Shown: positions 25,154 to 34,579 of the stretch, one piece after another | How the letters are laid out: each line of letters opens with the position of its first letter | Numbering within the stretch: the first letter of the stretch is position 1 | From: Zoogloea sp. | GTDB taxonomy: Bacteria > Pseudomonadota > Gammaproteobacteria > Burkholderiales > Rhodocyclaceae | Length of the DNA: 64,000 nucleotides | Reading direction: 5' to 3' | Assembly: GCF_023150065.1 (NCBI RefSeq) | Contig: NZ_JAKLLN010000006.1 | Location: 1-64,000, forward strand | Translations under genes and position numbers: made by a program | The notes under the pieces: model-generated | Database searches by the model: none | What the model saw: only the letters and a program-made list of their open reading frames with translations | What the model was told of the DNA's origin: nothing

Positions 25154-28132
25154 ATGAAACTCAGCAAGCTATCCCTGATCTTCTCCGCGGCCCTGTTGCT
25201 GATGGTTGCGATCAACGGGGTGATTTCCCTGCTGGTGCTGAACGCCTTTGACCGGGCCCAGGCGGTGCAGGACGAGCGGATCGAAGCACTGCACCTCGTC
25301 GGCGAGCTCCGCCGCGAGATGGATACCCTCGGCCGTCTCGTGCGCAGCTACGTGGTGACCCGCGAGACGCGCTATCTCACCTATTACTACGCCATTCTGG
25401 CGATTCGCGAAGGCGAGAAGCCCGCGGTCGAGAAAGGCAGCGCGGCCAGCTACTGGGACCGTGTGATTGCCGGAGAGACGGCCTTCGAGCCGCCGGTGGA
25501 CGGGCCCCGGATATCGATGCGTTCGCGCATGGTGAGCCTGGGTTTCCAGGGGGCCGAGCTGGCTGCCCTGGAGGCGGTGCTGGCCGAATCCGAGGCCCTC
25601 AAGCAGCTCGAGCAGGTGGCCTTCGCCGCTACCCAGGGGCTCTACGATCCCACCACCCGCGCCTTCGTCTCCGACGGGCAGCCCCACCCCGATCTGGCCG
25701 TGAAGCTGGTTCATGGGCAGGAATACGATCACCAGCACGCCCGTGTCGCGGTGGCCGTGGCCCGGCTGCTGGAACAGGTGGACCAGCGCACCGGACGCCA
25801 GGTGGAGGAGGCGCGCCAGCACCTGCGCAACTGGATCATCGCGGTGATCGTGGCCATGGGGAGCGCGGCCCTGCTGGTGCTGTTCGGGCTGCGCACCACA
25901 CGCAGCAAGGTGCTCATCCCCCTTGAAGGCATGTCCGCCGCCACCGGTCGGCTGGCCCGTGGCCAGTACGATGTGCGGGTGACGGGCGAGGGGGGCGTGG
26001 AGGAGGTGCGGGTGCTGCGGGACGCCTTCAACTCCATGGCCACGGCCATCGAGCGCGACATCCACGAGCGTGAGGACATCGAGTCGGCGCTGAAGGAGGC
26101 CAGCGCCCGGGCCGAGCAGGCAACCCAGGCCAAGTCCATGTTCCTCGCCAACATGAGTCATGAAATCCGTACCCCGCTCAATGCGGTGATCGGCATGGCC
26201 GAGCTGATCCTCCATAGCCCGCTGCCGCCGCGCCAGCGGGACTACGCCGAGAAGATCCGGATGGCCGGGCGCAGCCTGCTCGATACCGTCAACGACATCC
26301 TGGATTTCTCCAAGATCGAAGCCGGGCGGCTGGAACTGGAGAGCGTGCCCTTCCGCCTCGAGGAGGTGATCTCCAGCGCTTATCTGCTGGTCGAGCGGGC
26401 CGCTCTGGAGAAGGGCGTGGAACTGCTCTTCGAGGCGCGCCCCGGCAGCGGCAGCCTGCTGGCCGAGTCCCTCGTCGGAGACCCGCTGCGCATCGGGCAG
26501 GTGCTGGGCAACCTGTTGTCCAACGCGGTCAAATTCACCCCTTCCGGTCACGTGTCCCTGCGGGTCGATGGCCAGACGGCGGAGGACGGGCGTCTGATGC
26601 TCAGTCTGATCGTCGAAGACACCGGCATCGGCATGCGCACCGACCAGATCGAGCGCCTGTTCGAGGACTTCGTGCAGGCCGACGGTGCCACTACCCGCCA
26701 GTACGGCGGAACCGGCCTGGGCCTGGCCATCGTGCGCCGGCTGGTGGATCTGATGGGGGGCGACATCCGGGTGCACAGCGTGCCCAAGCGGGGGAGCGTG
26801 TTCCAGGTGCTGCTGCCCCTGGCCCGGGACGAGCGCCGCCAGACGGCTCCGGCGGACAAGCCCGGCCCCAGCCTGCGTGTGCTGGTGGCCGATGACTACC
26901 CCGAGGCCCGCCTGGCCCTCATCGATCTGCTCAACTTCGAGGGGATCGACGACGTGGATGCGGTCAGCTGTGGCGCGGAGGTGCTGAGCTGCCTGGAAGC
27001 CGCCCGGACTGACGGGCTGCCTTACGACCTGCTCTTCCTCGACTGGTCGCTGCCCGACAAGGATGGTGGAGCGATCCTCGAGATCCTGCAGCAGCAGCCC
27101 GACCTCGCGCCCCATCACGTGGCCCTCATGTCCATGCCCCGGGGCATTGACGGAGAGGCTTCGGAGATCCGGCGCGATGGCCTGCATTTCTGCGACAAAC
27201 CGGTGCTGCCCGGGGTGCTGCGACGCCTTTGTGACGCGGTGCTGGGCCGTGTCGTGGCGAGCTCCGGCAGTGGCGAGGTGGCCACCGGCGCCCTCGACGG
27301 CATGCGTGTGCTGCTGGTGGAAGACAACGCCACCGGGCGCGATGTGGCCATTGCCCTGATGGGGCGCTGGGGGGTCGAGGTGGATACCGCCGGGGATGGC
27401 CGGGATGCCCTCGGGCAGCTCTCCGCCCAGCCCCCCGATCACTACGCACTGGTGTTCATGGACCTGCAGATGCCGGTGATGGATGGCTACGAGGCGGTGC
27501 GCCAGCTTCGTGCCCAGCCCGCCTATGACGACCTGCCCATCTACGCCTTGTCGGCCCACAGCGGCCGTGCCGTGCTGGAGCGCTGCCTGGCCATCGGCAT
27601 GAACGGCTGCCTCAACAAGCCCTACGAGCTGAGCGATCTGTACAAGGTGCTGCGCCAGCACTACCCGGGGGCGCCGGATCTGGCCGATCTGCCGGTGGCG
27701 GCCTCGGGCTCGGTGGTGCTGGCCGGGCTGGACGACATTCCAGGTCTGGACGCCCGCTGTGCGATCAACGACACGGGCATCAGCCCCACCCTCTACCCGC
27801 GCCTGCTGGCCAAGTTCCGCCTGCAGTTTGCCGGCGGTCCGGTGGAACTGCGGGCCGCCGTGGATGATCGGGCCTGGGATCAAGTGGCCTCCTTCGCCCA
27901 TACCCTCAAGGGGCGCGCCGGCCTGCTCGGCATGACCGAGGTCTCGGCCCTGGCCGGGCGCCTCGAGGCGGCAGCCCATGCGGGTGACAACAACCGTGCC
28001 CGCATGGCGCTGAAAAGCCTGGAGGAACACCTGCAGGTCATCGTGGCCGGGCTTGCGCAGGTCCTTCCCTCCGACAATGCGTTGGAGGAGTCCAGTCCGT
28101 TGCCCGCGACCACGGCCGTGAGTCAGGTCTGA
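25154..28132 (+). CDS. Hybrid sensor histidine kinase with two receivers and HPt
   Basis: This is a 992-residue membrane phosphorelay protein. Order: membrane segment (about 8-30), periplasmic sensor (about 31-225), second segment (about 226-246), HAMP, HisKA with His336 in MSHEIRTPLNAVIG, HATPase (NLLSNAVKFT, EDTGIGM, GGTGLGLAIV), receiver 1 with Asp630 (FLDWSLPDKDG), receiver 2 with Asp770 (FMDLQMPVMDG), and HPt with His916 (AHTLKGRAG). No DNA-binding partner is adjacent, so the output regulator is elsewhere. The next two genes may encode its envelope partners. Confidence 0.93.
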   Translation: MKLSKLSLIFSAALLLMVAINGVISLLVLNAFDRAQAVQDERIEALHLVGELRREMDTLGRLVRSYVVTRETRYLTYYYAILAIREGEKPAVEKGSAASYWDRVIAGETAFEPPVDGPRISMRSRMVSLGFQGAELAALEAVLAESEALKQLEQVAFAATQGLYDPTTRAFVSDGQPHPDLAVKLVHGQEYDHQHARVAVAVARLLEQVDQRTGRQVEEARQHLRNWIIAVIVAMGSAALLVLFGLRTTRSKVLIPLEGMSAATGRLARGQYDVRVTGEGGVEEVRVLRDAFNSMATAIERDIHEREDIESALKEASARAEQATQAKSMFLANMSHEIRTPLNAVIGMAELILHSPLPPRQRDYAEKIRMAGRSLLDTVNDILDFSKIEAGRLELESVPFRLEEVISSAYLLVERAALEKGVELLFEARPGSGSLLAESLVGDPLRIGQVLGNLLSNAVKFTPSGHVSLRVDGQTAEDGRLMLSLIVEDTGIGMRTDQIERLFEDFVQADGATTRQYGGTGLGLAIVRRLVDLMGGDIRVHSVPKRGSVFQVLLPLARDERRQTAPADKPGPSLRVLVADDYPEARLALIDLLNFEGIDDVDAVSCGAEVLSCLEAARTDGLPYDLLFLDWSLPDKDGGAILEILQQQPDLAPHHVALMSMPRGIDGEASEIRRDGLHFCDKPVLPGVLRRLCDAVLGRVVASSGSGEVATGALDGMRVLLVEDNATGRDVAIALMGRWGVEVDTAGDGRDALGQLSAQPPDHYALVFMDLQMPVMDGYEAVRQLRAQPAYDDLPIYALSAHSGRAVLERCLAIGMNGCLNKPYELSDLYKVLRQHYPGAPDLADLPVAASGSVVLAGLDDIPGLDARCAINDTGISPTLYPRLLAKFRLQFAGGPVELRAAVDDRAWDQVASFAHTLKGRAGLLGMTEVSALAGRLEAAAHAGDNNRARMALKSLEEHLQVIVAGLAQVLPSDNALEESSPLPATTAVSQV

Positions 28133-28247
28133 TTCCGTCCGGCCCGTGTCGGCGGGGTGTGCAATTGCTGCTCATCCCGGGTGTTGGTTGCTGGGATAAT
28201 CGTACCGTCTGATCCTTGCGCCGGTGCGCCTCGCCTCTGCTTTTGCC

Positions 28248-29546
28248 ATGCGTCGATTTCTTGGAGTCATCCTCGCCGGTCTGGCCGTCTCTTCGTGCGC
28301 CTATGCGGCAGAGAGCGCTGATGTCCGTCTCTCATCCTTTGGCACTCTGGGTTATGCCCGGTCAGGGAACGAGCACCGTTATCAGCGCTTCATCGACAGC
28401 GACGGCACCCTGACCCGGGATTCGCTCCTCGGCTTCCAGGCCGATGCGGTGCTGACGCCGGAAGTGACGGCAACAGTCCAGGCGCGGTTTGCGCCGTCCG
28501 AGAGCAGCGACAAGGAGTGGAACGTGCGCCTGCCGTGGGCCTTCCTTGCCTGGCGGCCCAGCAACGAGCTCATCCTCAGGGCAGGCAAGCTGCGCATCCC
28601 GATGCTGCTGTATTCGGAGAATATCGACGTCGGCACCACCTTCCCTTTTGCGCGGCTGCCGATCGAGGTCTATTCGATTCTGCCGACCTGGGACTTTTAC
28701 GGTTTGTCGGTTGGCCGCAGCTGGTTCCTTGGTAGCACGGATGTGGATCTGGAGGGGTTTGCAGGATGGGCGCAGGGGACTTGGCGGGTGTATTTACGGG
28801 ATGATCCGCTGCTTGTCCCCGGTGCCGTATCGGGGGGCTGGCATGAAGGCATTTCCGGTGCTTTTGTGGGGACCATCCTTACCGTCCGGGAGGCCGAGAG
28901 CCGTTTTCGTGTCAGTGTGCTGGCCTGGGATTCCCAGCTGGATACCCTGAAATTTGGCGTGGATTATCCTTACGTCCCGGTGGCGCCGGGCGTTGGCTAC
29001 TATCAGACGGATCCCCGCATTCCGGGGCCTGGCGTGCCGATGAAGGACAGCGTGCGCTTTTACACCCTGTCGGTCGGGCTGGAGCGCGAGCTGGGGGCCG
29101 GCTTCAGCCTCATCAGCGAGCTGGCGTGGCGGCGCAGCGAGAGGATGAGCCTGGCATCGGGTACCAACTCCCTGGCGGGCTATCTGGCGGTGCTCAAGCC
29201 GATGGGGGCGTGGACGCCCTATGTGTATGGGGCGTCGCTGCGCTCGTCCGAACATGCGCGAAGTCTCTACGCGACACTGGAAGGAAGCCGGCTGCCGTCG
29301 TCGGTGCCGGGGGCCGCAGTGGTCAATCTGACCCAGCGCTGGGGGGCGGATTCGGCCCTGGTCTTTGATCAGCACACCCTTGCCTTGGGGACGAGTTATG
29401 CCCTGGGGCGTGGACAGGTGCTGAAGGCTGAGTGGCAGCGCACCCATACCGGGCTCACATCGGCGTTCTACGATGCGCCGCTGGGCGCATCCAGCCGTGG
29501 GCAGAAGCTGGATGTGTTCTCGCTTTCTTACAGCTTCTCCTTCTGA
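28248..29546 (+). CDS. Predicted outer-membrane beta-barrel (porin-like) protein
   Basis: This 432-residue protein has a signal peptide (MRRFLGVILAGLAVSSCAYA). Alternating hydrophobic strands and a terminal LSYSFSF ending in Phe are typical of outer-membrane barrels. LRAGKLRIPMLLYSENIDVG resembles porins of the OprO/P or uncharacterised type. ATG at 28248 is preferred to a GTG 24 bases earlier because the signal peptide starts there. It is followed at once by a periplasmic binding-like gene; the pair may serve one solute. Confidence 0.7.
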   Translation: MRRFLGVILAGLAVSSCAYAAESADVRLSSFGTLGYARSGNEHRYQRFIDSDGTLTRDSLLGFQADAVLTPEVTATVQARFAPSESSDKEWNVRLPWAFLAWRPSNELILRAGKLRIPMLLYSENIDVGTTFPFARLPIEVYSILPTWDFYGLSVGRSWFLGSTDVDLEGFAGWAQGTWRVYLRDDPLLVPGAVSGGWHEGISGAFVGTILTVREAESRFRVSVLAWDSQLDTLKFGVDYPYVPVAPGVGYYQTDPRIPGPGVPMKDSVRFYTLSVGLERELGAGFSLISELAWRRSERMSLASGTNSLAGYLAVLKPMGAWTPYVYGASLRSSEHARSLYATLEGSRLPSSVPGAAVVNLTQRWGADSALVFDQHTLALGTSYALGRGQVLKAEWQRTHTGLTSAFYDAPLGASSRGQKLDVFSLSYSFSF

Positions 29547-29547
29547 G

Positions 29548-29979
29548 GTGAGCCACTTGCCTCGCGTCCGTCTCCTCGGCTCCCTGATGCTGGCCTTTGC
29601 CTTGAGTGGCCTGTCGCCGGCCGTACAGGCCGGGGACGTCGTGCTGATTGCCCATCCGTCGGTGCCGCGTCTTGACCGCGTGACCGTGGAGCGCATCTAT
29701 ACCGGCAAGGTGGTGGAAGTGGCGGGTGTTCGTGTGACGCCCATCGATCTGCCCGTGGGAGATGCCGTGCGCAATCGTTTTCTCGTCCGCTGGGTGAGCA
29801 CGGATGAGGAGCGTTACACCGCCTACTGGACGGTGCGCCGCTACGTGGGCAAGGGTGTCCCGCCAAGGGAAGTCGTCAATGCTGCCGAGGTGAGCCGTCT
29901 GGTGGCTGCGTTGCCGGGCGGCGTCGGTTATATCGACGAAGCGGATCTTCGCCCGGGCGTCAATGTGGTGGCACGCTGA
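29548..29979 (+). CDS. Small PstS-like periplasmic protein
   Basis: This 143-residue protein has an N-terminal export signal (about 1-28, ending SPAVQAG). VVLIAHPSVPRLDRVTVERIYTGKV resembles the PstS-like phosphate-binding superfamily, but it is only half the length of a full binding protein. GTG at 29548 begins one base after the upstream TGA, so translation is coupled. Its end overlaps the convergent hydrolase gene by 20 bases. The ligand is unknown. Confidence 0.65.
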   Translation: MSHLPRVRLLGSLMLAFALSGLSPAVQAGDVVLIAHPSVPRLDRVTVERIYTGKVVEVAGVRVTPIDLPVGDAVRNRFLVRWVSTDEERYTAYWTVRRYVGKGVPPREVVNAAEVSRLVAALPGGVGYIDEADLRPGVNVVAR

Positions 29980-30832
29980 TGCTTTTACCCGTATTGCCCA
30001 GGGCCATGATGCGCTGCGACAGCCCTTCCAGGTAGGCCGGAAACTCGTGGATGTCCGCGTGCCGGGCGCCTTCCACGCGCAGCAGCGTGGCGCGTCCGTC
30101 GCTTGCCGCCACCAGTTGGCGGGCGTGCTCGAAGGGAATCAGCTCGTCCGCGTCCCCGTGGGCGATCAGGATCGGGCTTTTGACCGTGCCGATCAGCCGA
30201 TCGGTGCGCAGGGGGTATTTCAGCAGCGCTGCCGGGACCAGGGGAAACTGCTCGGTGGCTAGGCGTTCCACGCTGGTGTAGGGCGTCACCAGGATCAGCA
30301 GGGCCGGTGTCACCTCGGCCGCCAGCTGGGTGGCCAGACCGCTGCCCAGGGAGCGGCCCAGGATCACCACCGGCTTGCCGGCGTAGGCCGGCGTCACCCG
30401 CGCCCACGCGGCACGTACGTCGGCGTGGAGCTGCGCCTCGCTGCTGATGCGGCCGGTGCTCTTGCCGAAGCCCCGGTAGTCGAGCATGAACAGATCGAAG
30501 CCGAGGTGGCGGTAAAAGGCGATGTTGCGCGTCCAGCCCACGAGGTTTCCCGCATTGCCGTGCAGGTAGAAGACCAGGCCGCGGCTGGCGGGCTGGCGGA
30601 ACAGCAGCGCGCTGAGCTCGGCACCATCGACGGGAATGCGCAGCTCCTCGAAATCCTGCTCCGGTGGGTAGAGGCCGGTGAAGCTGAAATCTGCCGGCAG
30701 GGGCTCCGGGTGGAAGAGCAGGTCTTCCTGCTTCAGGCCGATGGCGGCAAGAGCCGCCCCATAGAGGACCACCGGGGCAGCCAGCAGGCTGCGCAGCCAG
30801 CTTCTCCTGCGAGGTTCGGGGGCGGATTGCAT
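29960..30832 (-). CDS. Alpha/beta hydrolase, membrane-anchored
   Basis: This is a 290-residue protein with an N-terminal hydrophobic anchor (about 13-31). FYLHGNAGN is the oxyanion region, GRSLGSG has the nucleophile Ser, HGDADELIP the Asp and EGARHADIHEF the His. The size and HGNAGN motif match the BEM46/YfhR group. It is downstream of the FAD oxidoreductase gene with a 14-base gap, so probably in that operon. The substrate is unknown. Confidence 0.85.
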   Translation of the reverse strand: MQSAPEPRRRSWLRSLLAAPVVLYGAALAAIGLKQEDLLFHPEPLPADFSFTGLYPPEQDFEELRIPVDGAELSALLFRQPASRGLVFYLHGNAGNLVGWTRNIAFYRHLGFDLFMLDYRGFGKSTGRISSEAQLHADVRAAWARVTPAYAGKPVVILGRSLGSGLATQLAAEVTPALLILVTPYTSVERLATEQFPLVPAALLKYPLRTDRLIGTVKSPILIAHGDADELIPFEHARQLVAASDGRATLLRVEGARHADIHEFPAYLEGLSQRIMALGNTGKSISVPPH

Positions 30833-30846
30833 GTAGGTGGGTCTCC

Positions 30847-32466
30847 CTAGCGGGTGGCGGCCAGCCGGGCGGCCCGTTCGCCCCACCAGCTGGCTTCCTC
30901 GAAAACCGAATAGCCGGACAGATCGGCGTGGGCAAACAGCAGGCGCCCGTCGGCGGCCTGGAGGGCGGCCAGGCCGGGGTCGTTCAGGCTGCCGCAGCCC
31001 GGGATGGCCATGCCGTGACCCCGTACCGTGATGTCCACAGCCTGGGTCCGGCGCCACAGCTCGAGGGCGCCATAGGCCTGCTTCAGGTCGACGGCGGCCA
31101 GTTCCAGAAGTTCGTCCGGGCGCATGGCCAGCAGTCGTTGCCGGGCGTCGGCGGGCGCCTGGTCGGCCAGGGCCCGGTAGGCGGTGAAGACCGTGTGGGC
31201 GGGCTTGGCGGCCCGCAGCCACTGGTGGGTGGAGACGACCCAGCCCAGGCCCGGGCTGCCATGGATCACGTTGTCCCAGGCCAGGGGCGACTCCACCGGC
31301 TCGGTGGGAAAGCCGTCGAGCAGAAAGTTGGCCACCAGCCAGGGGGCCTGGGCGGGCAGATGCCGGGCCGGGTCGAAGCCGTAGTCGCGCAGATGGGGAA
31401 TGACCCGTGCCGCCACGTGCAGGGGCATGGCGCAGATGGCGCGGCGCGCGTGGAGCAGGAAGGGACCGGCGGCGTTCTGGCAGAGGATGGCCACGCCCTC
31501 GCGGGTTTCATCGATGCGCAGGGCGTAGCCGGGCTGCTGCCGGGCAGGGGGCACCCGGCTGCGCAGGCCCCGGGCCAGAAAGGCCAGGCCCTCGGGCCAG
31601 GTGAGCAGGGTGCCGTCGGCGGCATTGGCGGCGTGCCCGCCGCGGCTGGCGAAGTAATGCAGGCCGGCCCAGGCCGATACGTGTTCCGGGCCCGCACCGT
31701 ATTCGTCCCGGCACACATAGTCGAGCCAGGTGTGCAGGCTGGGGGCGCTGTAAGCGCGGGCCGTCAGCCAGTCGCGAAAGCTCAGGGTGTCGAGTTGGTG
31801 CCATTCCGCATCCGTGGATGAAAGCGCCTTCGGCACACAGAACAGGCGGCGGCCGTCGCTGCCCCGGCGGCGGGTCAGGGCCGCCATCTCGGCGAGGAAG
31901 CGCCGATGCTGCCCGGCTTCGTCCGCATTCACCTGTTCGGTGGGCAGCAGGCCTTCGTGCCAGGCGCCGTCGAAAAACAGGCGCTCGTCCGGGGCGTGGA
32001 CCAGGGCCGCTTCACTGAAGCGTGGGCGTTCCGAGAAGGGTTCGGCCTCGATCACGCCGAGCTCGAATAGCAGCTCCCGCACTCCCCGGGATTCCATCGA
32101 AGGCAGGGGCAGGTAGTGGGCGCCGCGGGGGTGGGGCAGGGGGCCTGAGGGGCTGTCGAAGCGGCCGGCAGCGGCGTTGCCGTCGGGCTCCGGGCCGTCG
32201 ATGAGGAGGAAGTCGTCATACCCGTCCCGGGCCAGTCGCCAGGCGGCCGTGAGCCCCGCCACCCCGCTGCCGAGGATGGCCACACCGGTGCGGATCTCCC
32301 GGGTCGGTACGGGCAGCGGCCCGGCGTCACGCAGACGATGCCCCTCGGCCAGGCCGGGCTGGCGGATGTGGATCGGGATGCCCAGGTGCGCCAGGCCGCG
32401 GCAGGCCGGCAGGGCCAGTCCGAGCCCGGCGGCCCCACTGGCCCGCAGAAAGCCGCGCCGCTCCAT
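30847..32466 (-). CDS. FAD-dependent oxidoreductase, Tat-exported lipoprotein-like
   Basis: This 539-residue protein starts MERRGFLRASGAAGLGLALP, a twin-arginine signal followed by a lipobox-like LPAC. The FAD motif is VAILGSGVAGLTAAWRLARD (about 62-81). A C-terminal flavin-amine-oxidase-like end is suggested by LLFAHADLSGYSVFEEA. The start codon shares one base with the stop of the aminopropyltransferase-like gene (TGATG). With a polyamine-type synthase as neighbour, a polyamine or amine oxidase role is possible but not shown. Confidence 0.75.
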   Translation of the reverse strand: MERRGFLRASGAAGLGLALPACRGLAHLGIPIHIRQPGLAEGHRLRDAGPLPVPTREIRTGVAILGSGVAGLTAAWRLARDGYDDFLLIDGPEPDGNAAAGRFDSPSGPLPHPRGAHYLPLPSMESRGVRELLFELGVIEAEPFSERPRFSEAALVHAPDERLFFDGAWHEGLLPTEQVNADEAGQHRRFLAEMAALTRRRGSDGRRLFCVPKALSSTDAEWHQLDTLSFRDWLTARAYSAPSLHTWLDYVCRDEYGAGPEHVSAWAGLHYFASRGGHAANAADGTLLTWPEGLAFLARGLRSRVPPARQQPGYALRIDETREGVAILCQNAAGPFLLHARRAICAMPLHVAARVIPHLRDYGFDPARHLPAQAPWLVANFLLDGFPTEPVESPLAWDNVIHGSPGLGWVVSTHQWLRAAKPAHTVFTAYRALADQAPADARQRLLAMRPDELLELAAVDLKQAYGALELWRRTQAVDITVRGHGMAIPGCGSLNDPGLAALQAADGRLLFAHADLSGYSVFEEASWWGERAARLAATR

Positions 32467-34034
32467 CAACGCACCACGTTGTTCCAGTCCTGCTGGAAGT
32501 AATGCACCAGCCGCTGGTCGTTGAGGTGGTTGGGATCGACGGGCAGGCGCTGCATGTCGGCGGGAAACTGGAACATCAGCCGGGTGGTTTCCGCGTCCAG
32601 GTAGCGGGTGGGCACGCTGTAGGCCGTCGGGGGCGTGTAGCCCGGCTGACGGGTGGCAAGGTTGAAACCCCATTCACCGAAGGAGGGGACGTGGGCATGG
32701 TAGGGGTGGGTGTGGAAGCCGGCCTCGCGCAGGGTGGCATCGATGCACCAGAAGCTGCGCGGGGCGAACCACGGTGAGGTGGACTGCACCACCAGGGCAC
32801 CCCGGGCCGACAGGTGCTTGGCCATGAGGCGATACATGGGCACCGAGTAGAGCTTGCCGAGGCCGAAGCTGGAGGGGTCGGGGAAGTCGGCGATGATCAG
32901 GTCGAAGACCTCGCTGTGGGTCTCCAGCCACTGGCCGGCATCGGCGTTGATGACCGTGACCCGGGGGTTGGACAGGGCCTGCCCGTTGAGCCCGGACAGA
33001 TACTCGTTGCGGGTGAACAGGTCGGTCATGGCCGGGTCCAGGTCCACCAGGGTGACCCGTTCCACCTGGGCGTGGCGCAGGACTTCGCGCACCGCCAGGC
33101 CGTCGCCGCCGCCCAGCACCAGTACCGAGCGGGCCCAGGGCAGGGTCTGCAGGGCCGGGTGCACCAGGGCCTCGTGGTAGCGGTGCTCGTCTCGGCTGGA
33201 GAACTGCAGGTTGCCGTTGATGTGGAGGCGGGTGTCGTCCTTCCAGCGGGTCACGGCGATGCGCTGGTAGGGGGTGGTGGTGGCGAAGATCACCTCGTCG
33301 CCGAAGAGGCCGCGCTCGGCCCAGTGGGTGAGTTTTTCGGAGACGGCCAGGCCGCCGGCCAGGAAGGCCATGACCAGGGCGCCGCGGGTCAGGCGGCTGC
33401 GCAGCCGGGGGATCTCCCGGCGGTAATACCACAGCGTCCACAGGGCCACGGCCACGTTGGCCATGCCGAACAGGAAACCGGTGCGCGACAGGCCCAGCTT
33501 GGGGGCCAGCACCAGGGGAAAGAGCAGGGACACGGCCAGGGCGCCCAGGTAGTCGAAGGTCAGCACCCGGCTCACCAGTTCGCTGAAGCTGGCCTGGCGG
33601 CTGTGCAGGACGCGCATCACCAGCGGAATCTCCATGCCCACCAGCACGCCAAGGAGGAAGACCAGGGCGTATAGGGCGCTGCGGAAGGGGGCCGCCATCC
33701 AGGCGAAGAGCAGGAACAGCAGGGTCGCCGACATGCCGCCGATCAGCCCCACCAGCAGCTCGATGTCGATGAAGCGCGCCAGCACGTCCCGGTCGTCCAC
33801 GTACTTTGAAAGGTGCGAGCCCACGCCCATGGCGAACAGATAGCAGCCGATGATCGACGAGAACTGCAGCACCGAGTCGCCGAGCAGGTAGCTCGACAGG
33901 GCGCCGGCGATCAGTTCGTAGGCCAGGCCGCAGGAGGCCACGACGAACACCGACAGGATCAGCAGGCGGTCGGGCAGGCCGCTCGCTGGGCGGGTGGAGG
34001 CGGGGGTGGCGGGGGGAATTCGGGGTGCGGACAT
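32466..34034 (-). CDS. Membrane-bound spermidine synthase-like protein
   Basis: This 522-residue protein has an N-terminal half with about seven membrane segments (ILSVFVVASCGLAYELIAGA first) and a C-terminal methyltransferase-fold aminopropyltransferase domain (about 280-500). VLVLGGGDGLAVREVL binds decarboxylated SAM in this family and IIADFPDPSSFGLGKLYS holds the catalytic-loop aspartates. The substrate may be a polyamine or a membrane-associated amine. It is divergent from DUF350 by 83 bases; speD, which makes the aminopropyl donor, is in that divergent operon. Confidence 0.85.
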   Translation of the reverse strand: MSAPRIPPATPASTRPASGLPDRLLILSVFVVASCGLAYELIAGALSSYLLGDSVLQFSSIIGCYLFAMGVGSHLSKYVDDRDVLARFIDIELLVGLIGGMSATLLFLLFAWMAAPFRSALYALVFLLGVLVGMEIPLVMRVLHSRQASFSELVSRVLTFDYLGALAVSLLFPLVLAPKLGLSRTGFLFGMANVAVALWTLWYYRREIPRLRSRLTRGALVMAFLAGGLAVSEKLTHWAERGLFGDEVIFATTTPYQRIAVTRWKDDTRLHINGNLQFSSRDEHRYHEALVHPALQTLPWARSVLVLGGGDGLAVREVLRHAQVERVTLVDLDPAMTDLFTRNEYLSGLNGQALSNPRVTVINADAGQWLETHSEVFDLIIADFPDPSSFGLGKLYSVPMYRLMAKHLSARGALVVQSTSPWFAPRSFWCIDATLREAGFHTHPYHAHVPSFGEWGFNLATRQPGYTPPTAYSVPTRYLDAETTRLMFQFPADMQRLPVDPNHLNDQRLVHYFQQDWNNVVR

Positions 34035-34117
34035 GGCTGCGGACTCTACCCGGAAAGCGCTTGCCGGGCACGGGGAATGCTGGCTAAATACTCGCCCGGT
34101 CGCCGAGGATTCCGCTG

Positions 34118-34504
34118 ATGGAGCCGCTTTACAATTACGTCGTGCACTTGCTGTCCGGCCTGTTCATGGTGCTGCTCTTCGCCAGCATCTACCTGCGGGT
34201 CACCCCCTTTTGCGAGCTTTCGCTGATCCGTCAGGGCATCGTTGCGCCAGCCCTGTCCCTGGGGGGCGCCGTCATCGGTTTTTCCCTCACCGTGGCGTCG
34301 AGCATCCTCCACAACGACAGCCTGCAGCAGTTCCTGATCTGGAGCGTGGCGGGCCTGTCGGTGCAGTTGCTCACCTATGTGCTGCTGGGCCGGCTGGTCC
34401 CCCGCCTCCCCGAGCAGCTCGCCGCCAACAACGTGGCTGCCGGCGCCTTTGCCGGAACGGTGGCGCTGGTGGTCGGCATCCTCAACGCGGCCTGCATGTC
34501 CTGA
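34118..34504 (+). CDS. DUF350 membrane protein
   Basis: This is a 128-residue protein with four predicted membrane segments (VVHLLSGLFMVLLFASIY; IVAPALSLGGAVIGFSLTVAS; LIWSVAGLSVQLLTYVLLG; GAFAGTVALVVGILNAACMS). The order and spacing match the DUF350/YjfL family, whose function is not known. It is the first gene of the right-hand operon. Confidence 0.8.
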   Translation: MEPLYNYVVHLLSGLFMVLLFASIYLRVTPFCELSLIRQGIVAPALSLGGAVIGFSLTVASSILHNDSLQQFLIWSVAGLSVQLLTYVLLGRLVPRLPEQLAANNVAAGAFAGTVALVVGILNAACMS

Positions 34505-34579
34505 CTTCACCTGCTCCGGCTCCGGGCGCCCGGGGCTTGCGGTCACTGAATACCTGAACATCCAACATCGGGAGCAAGC

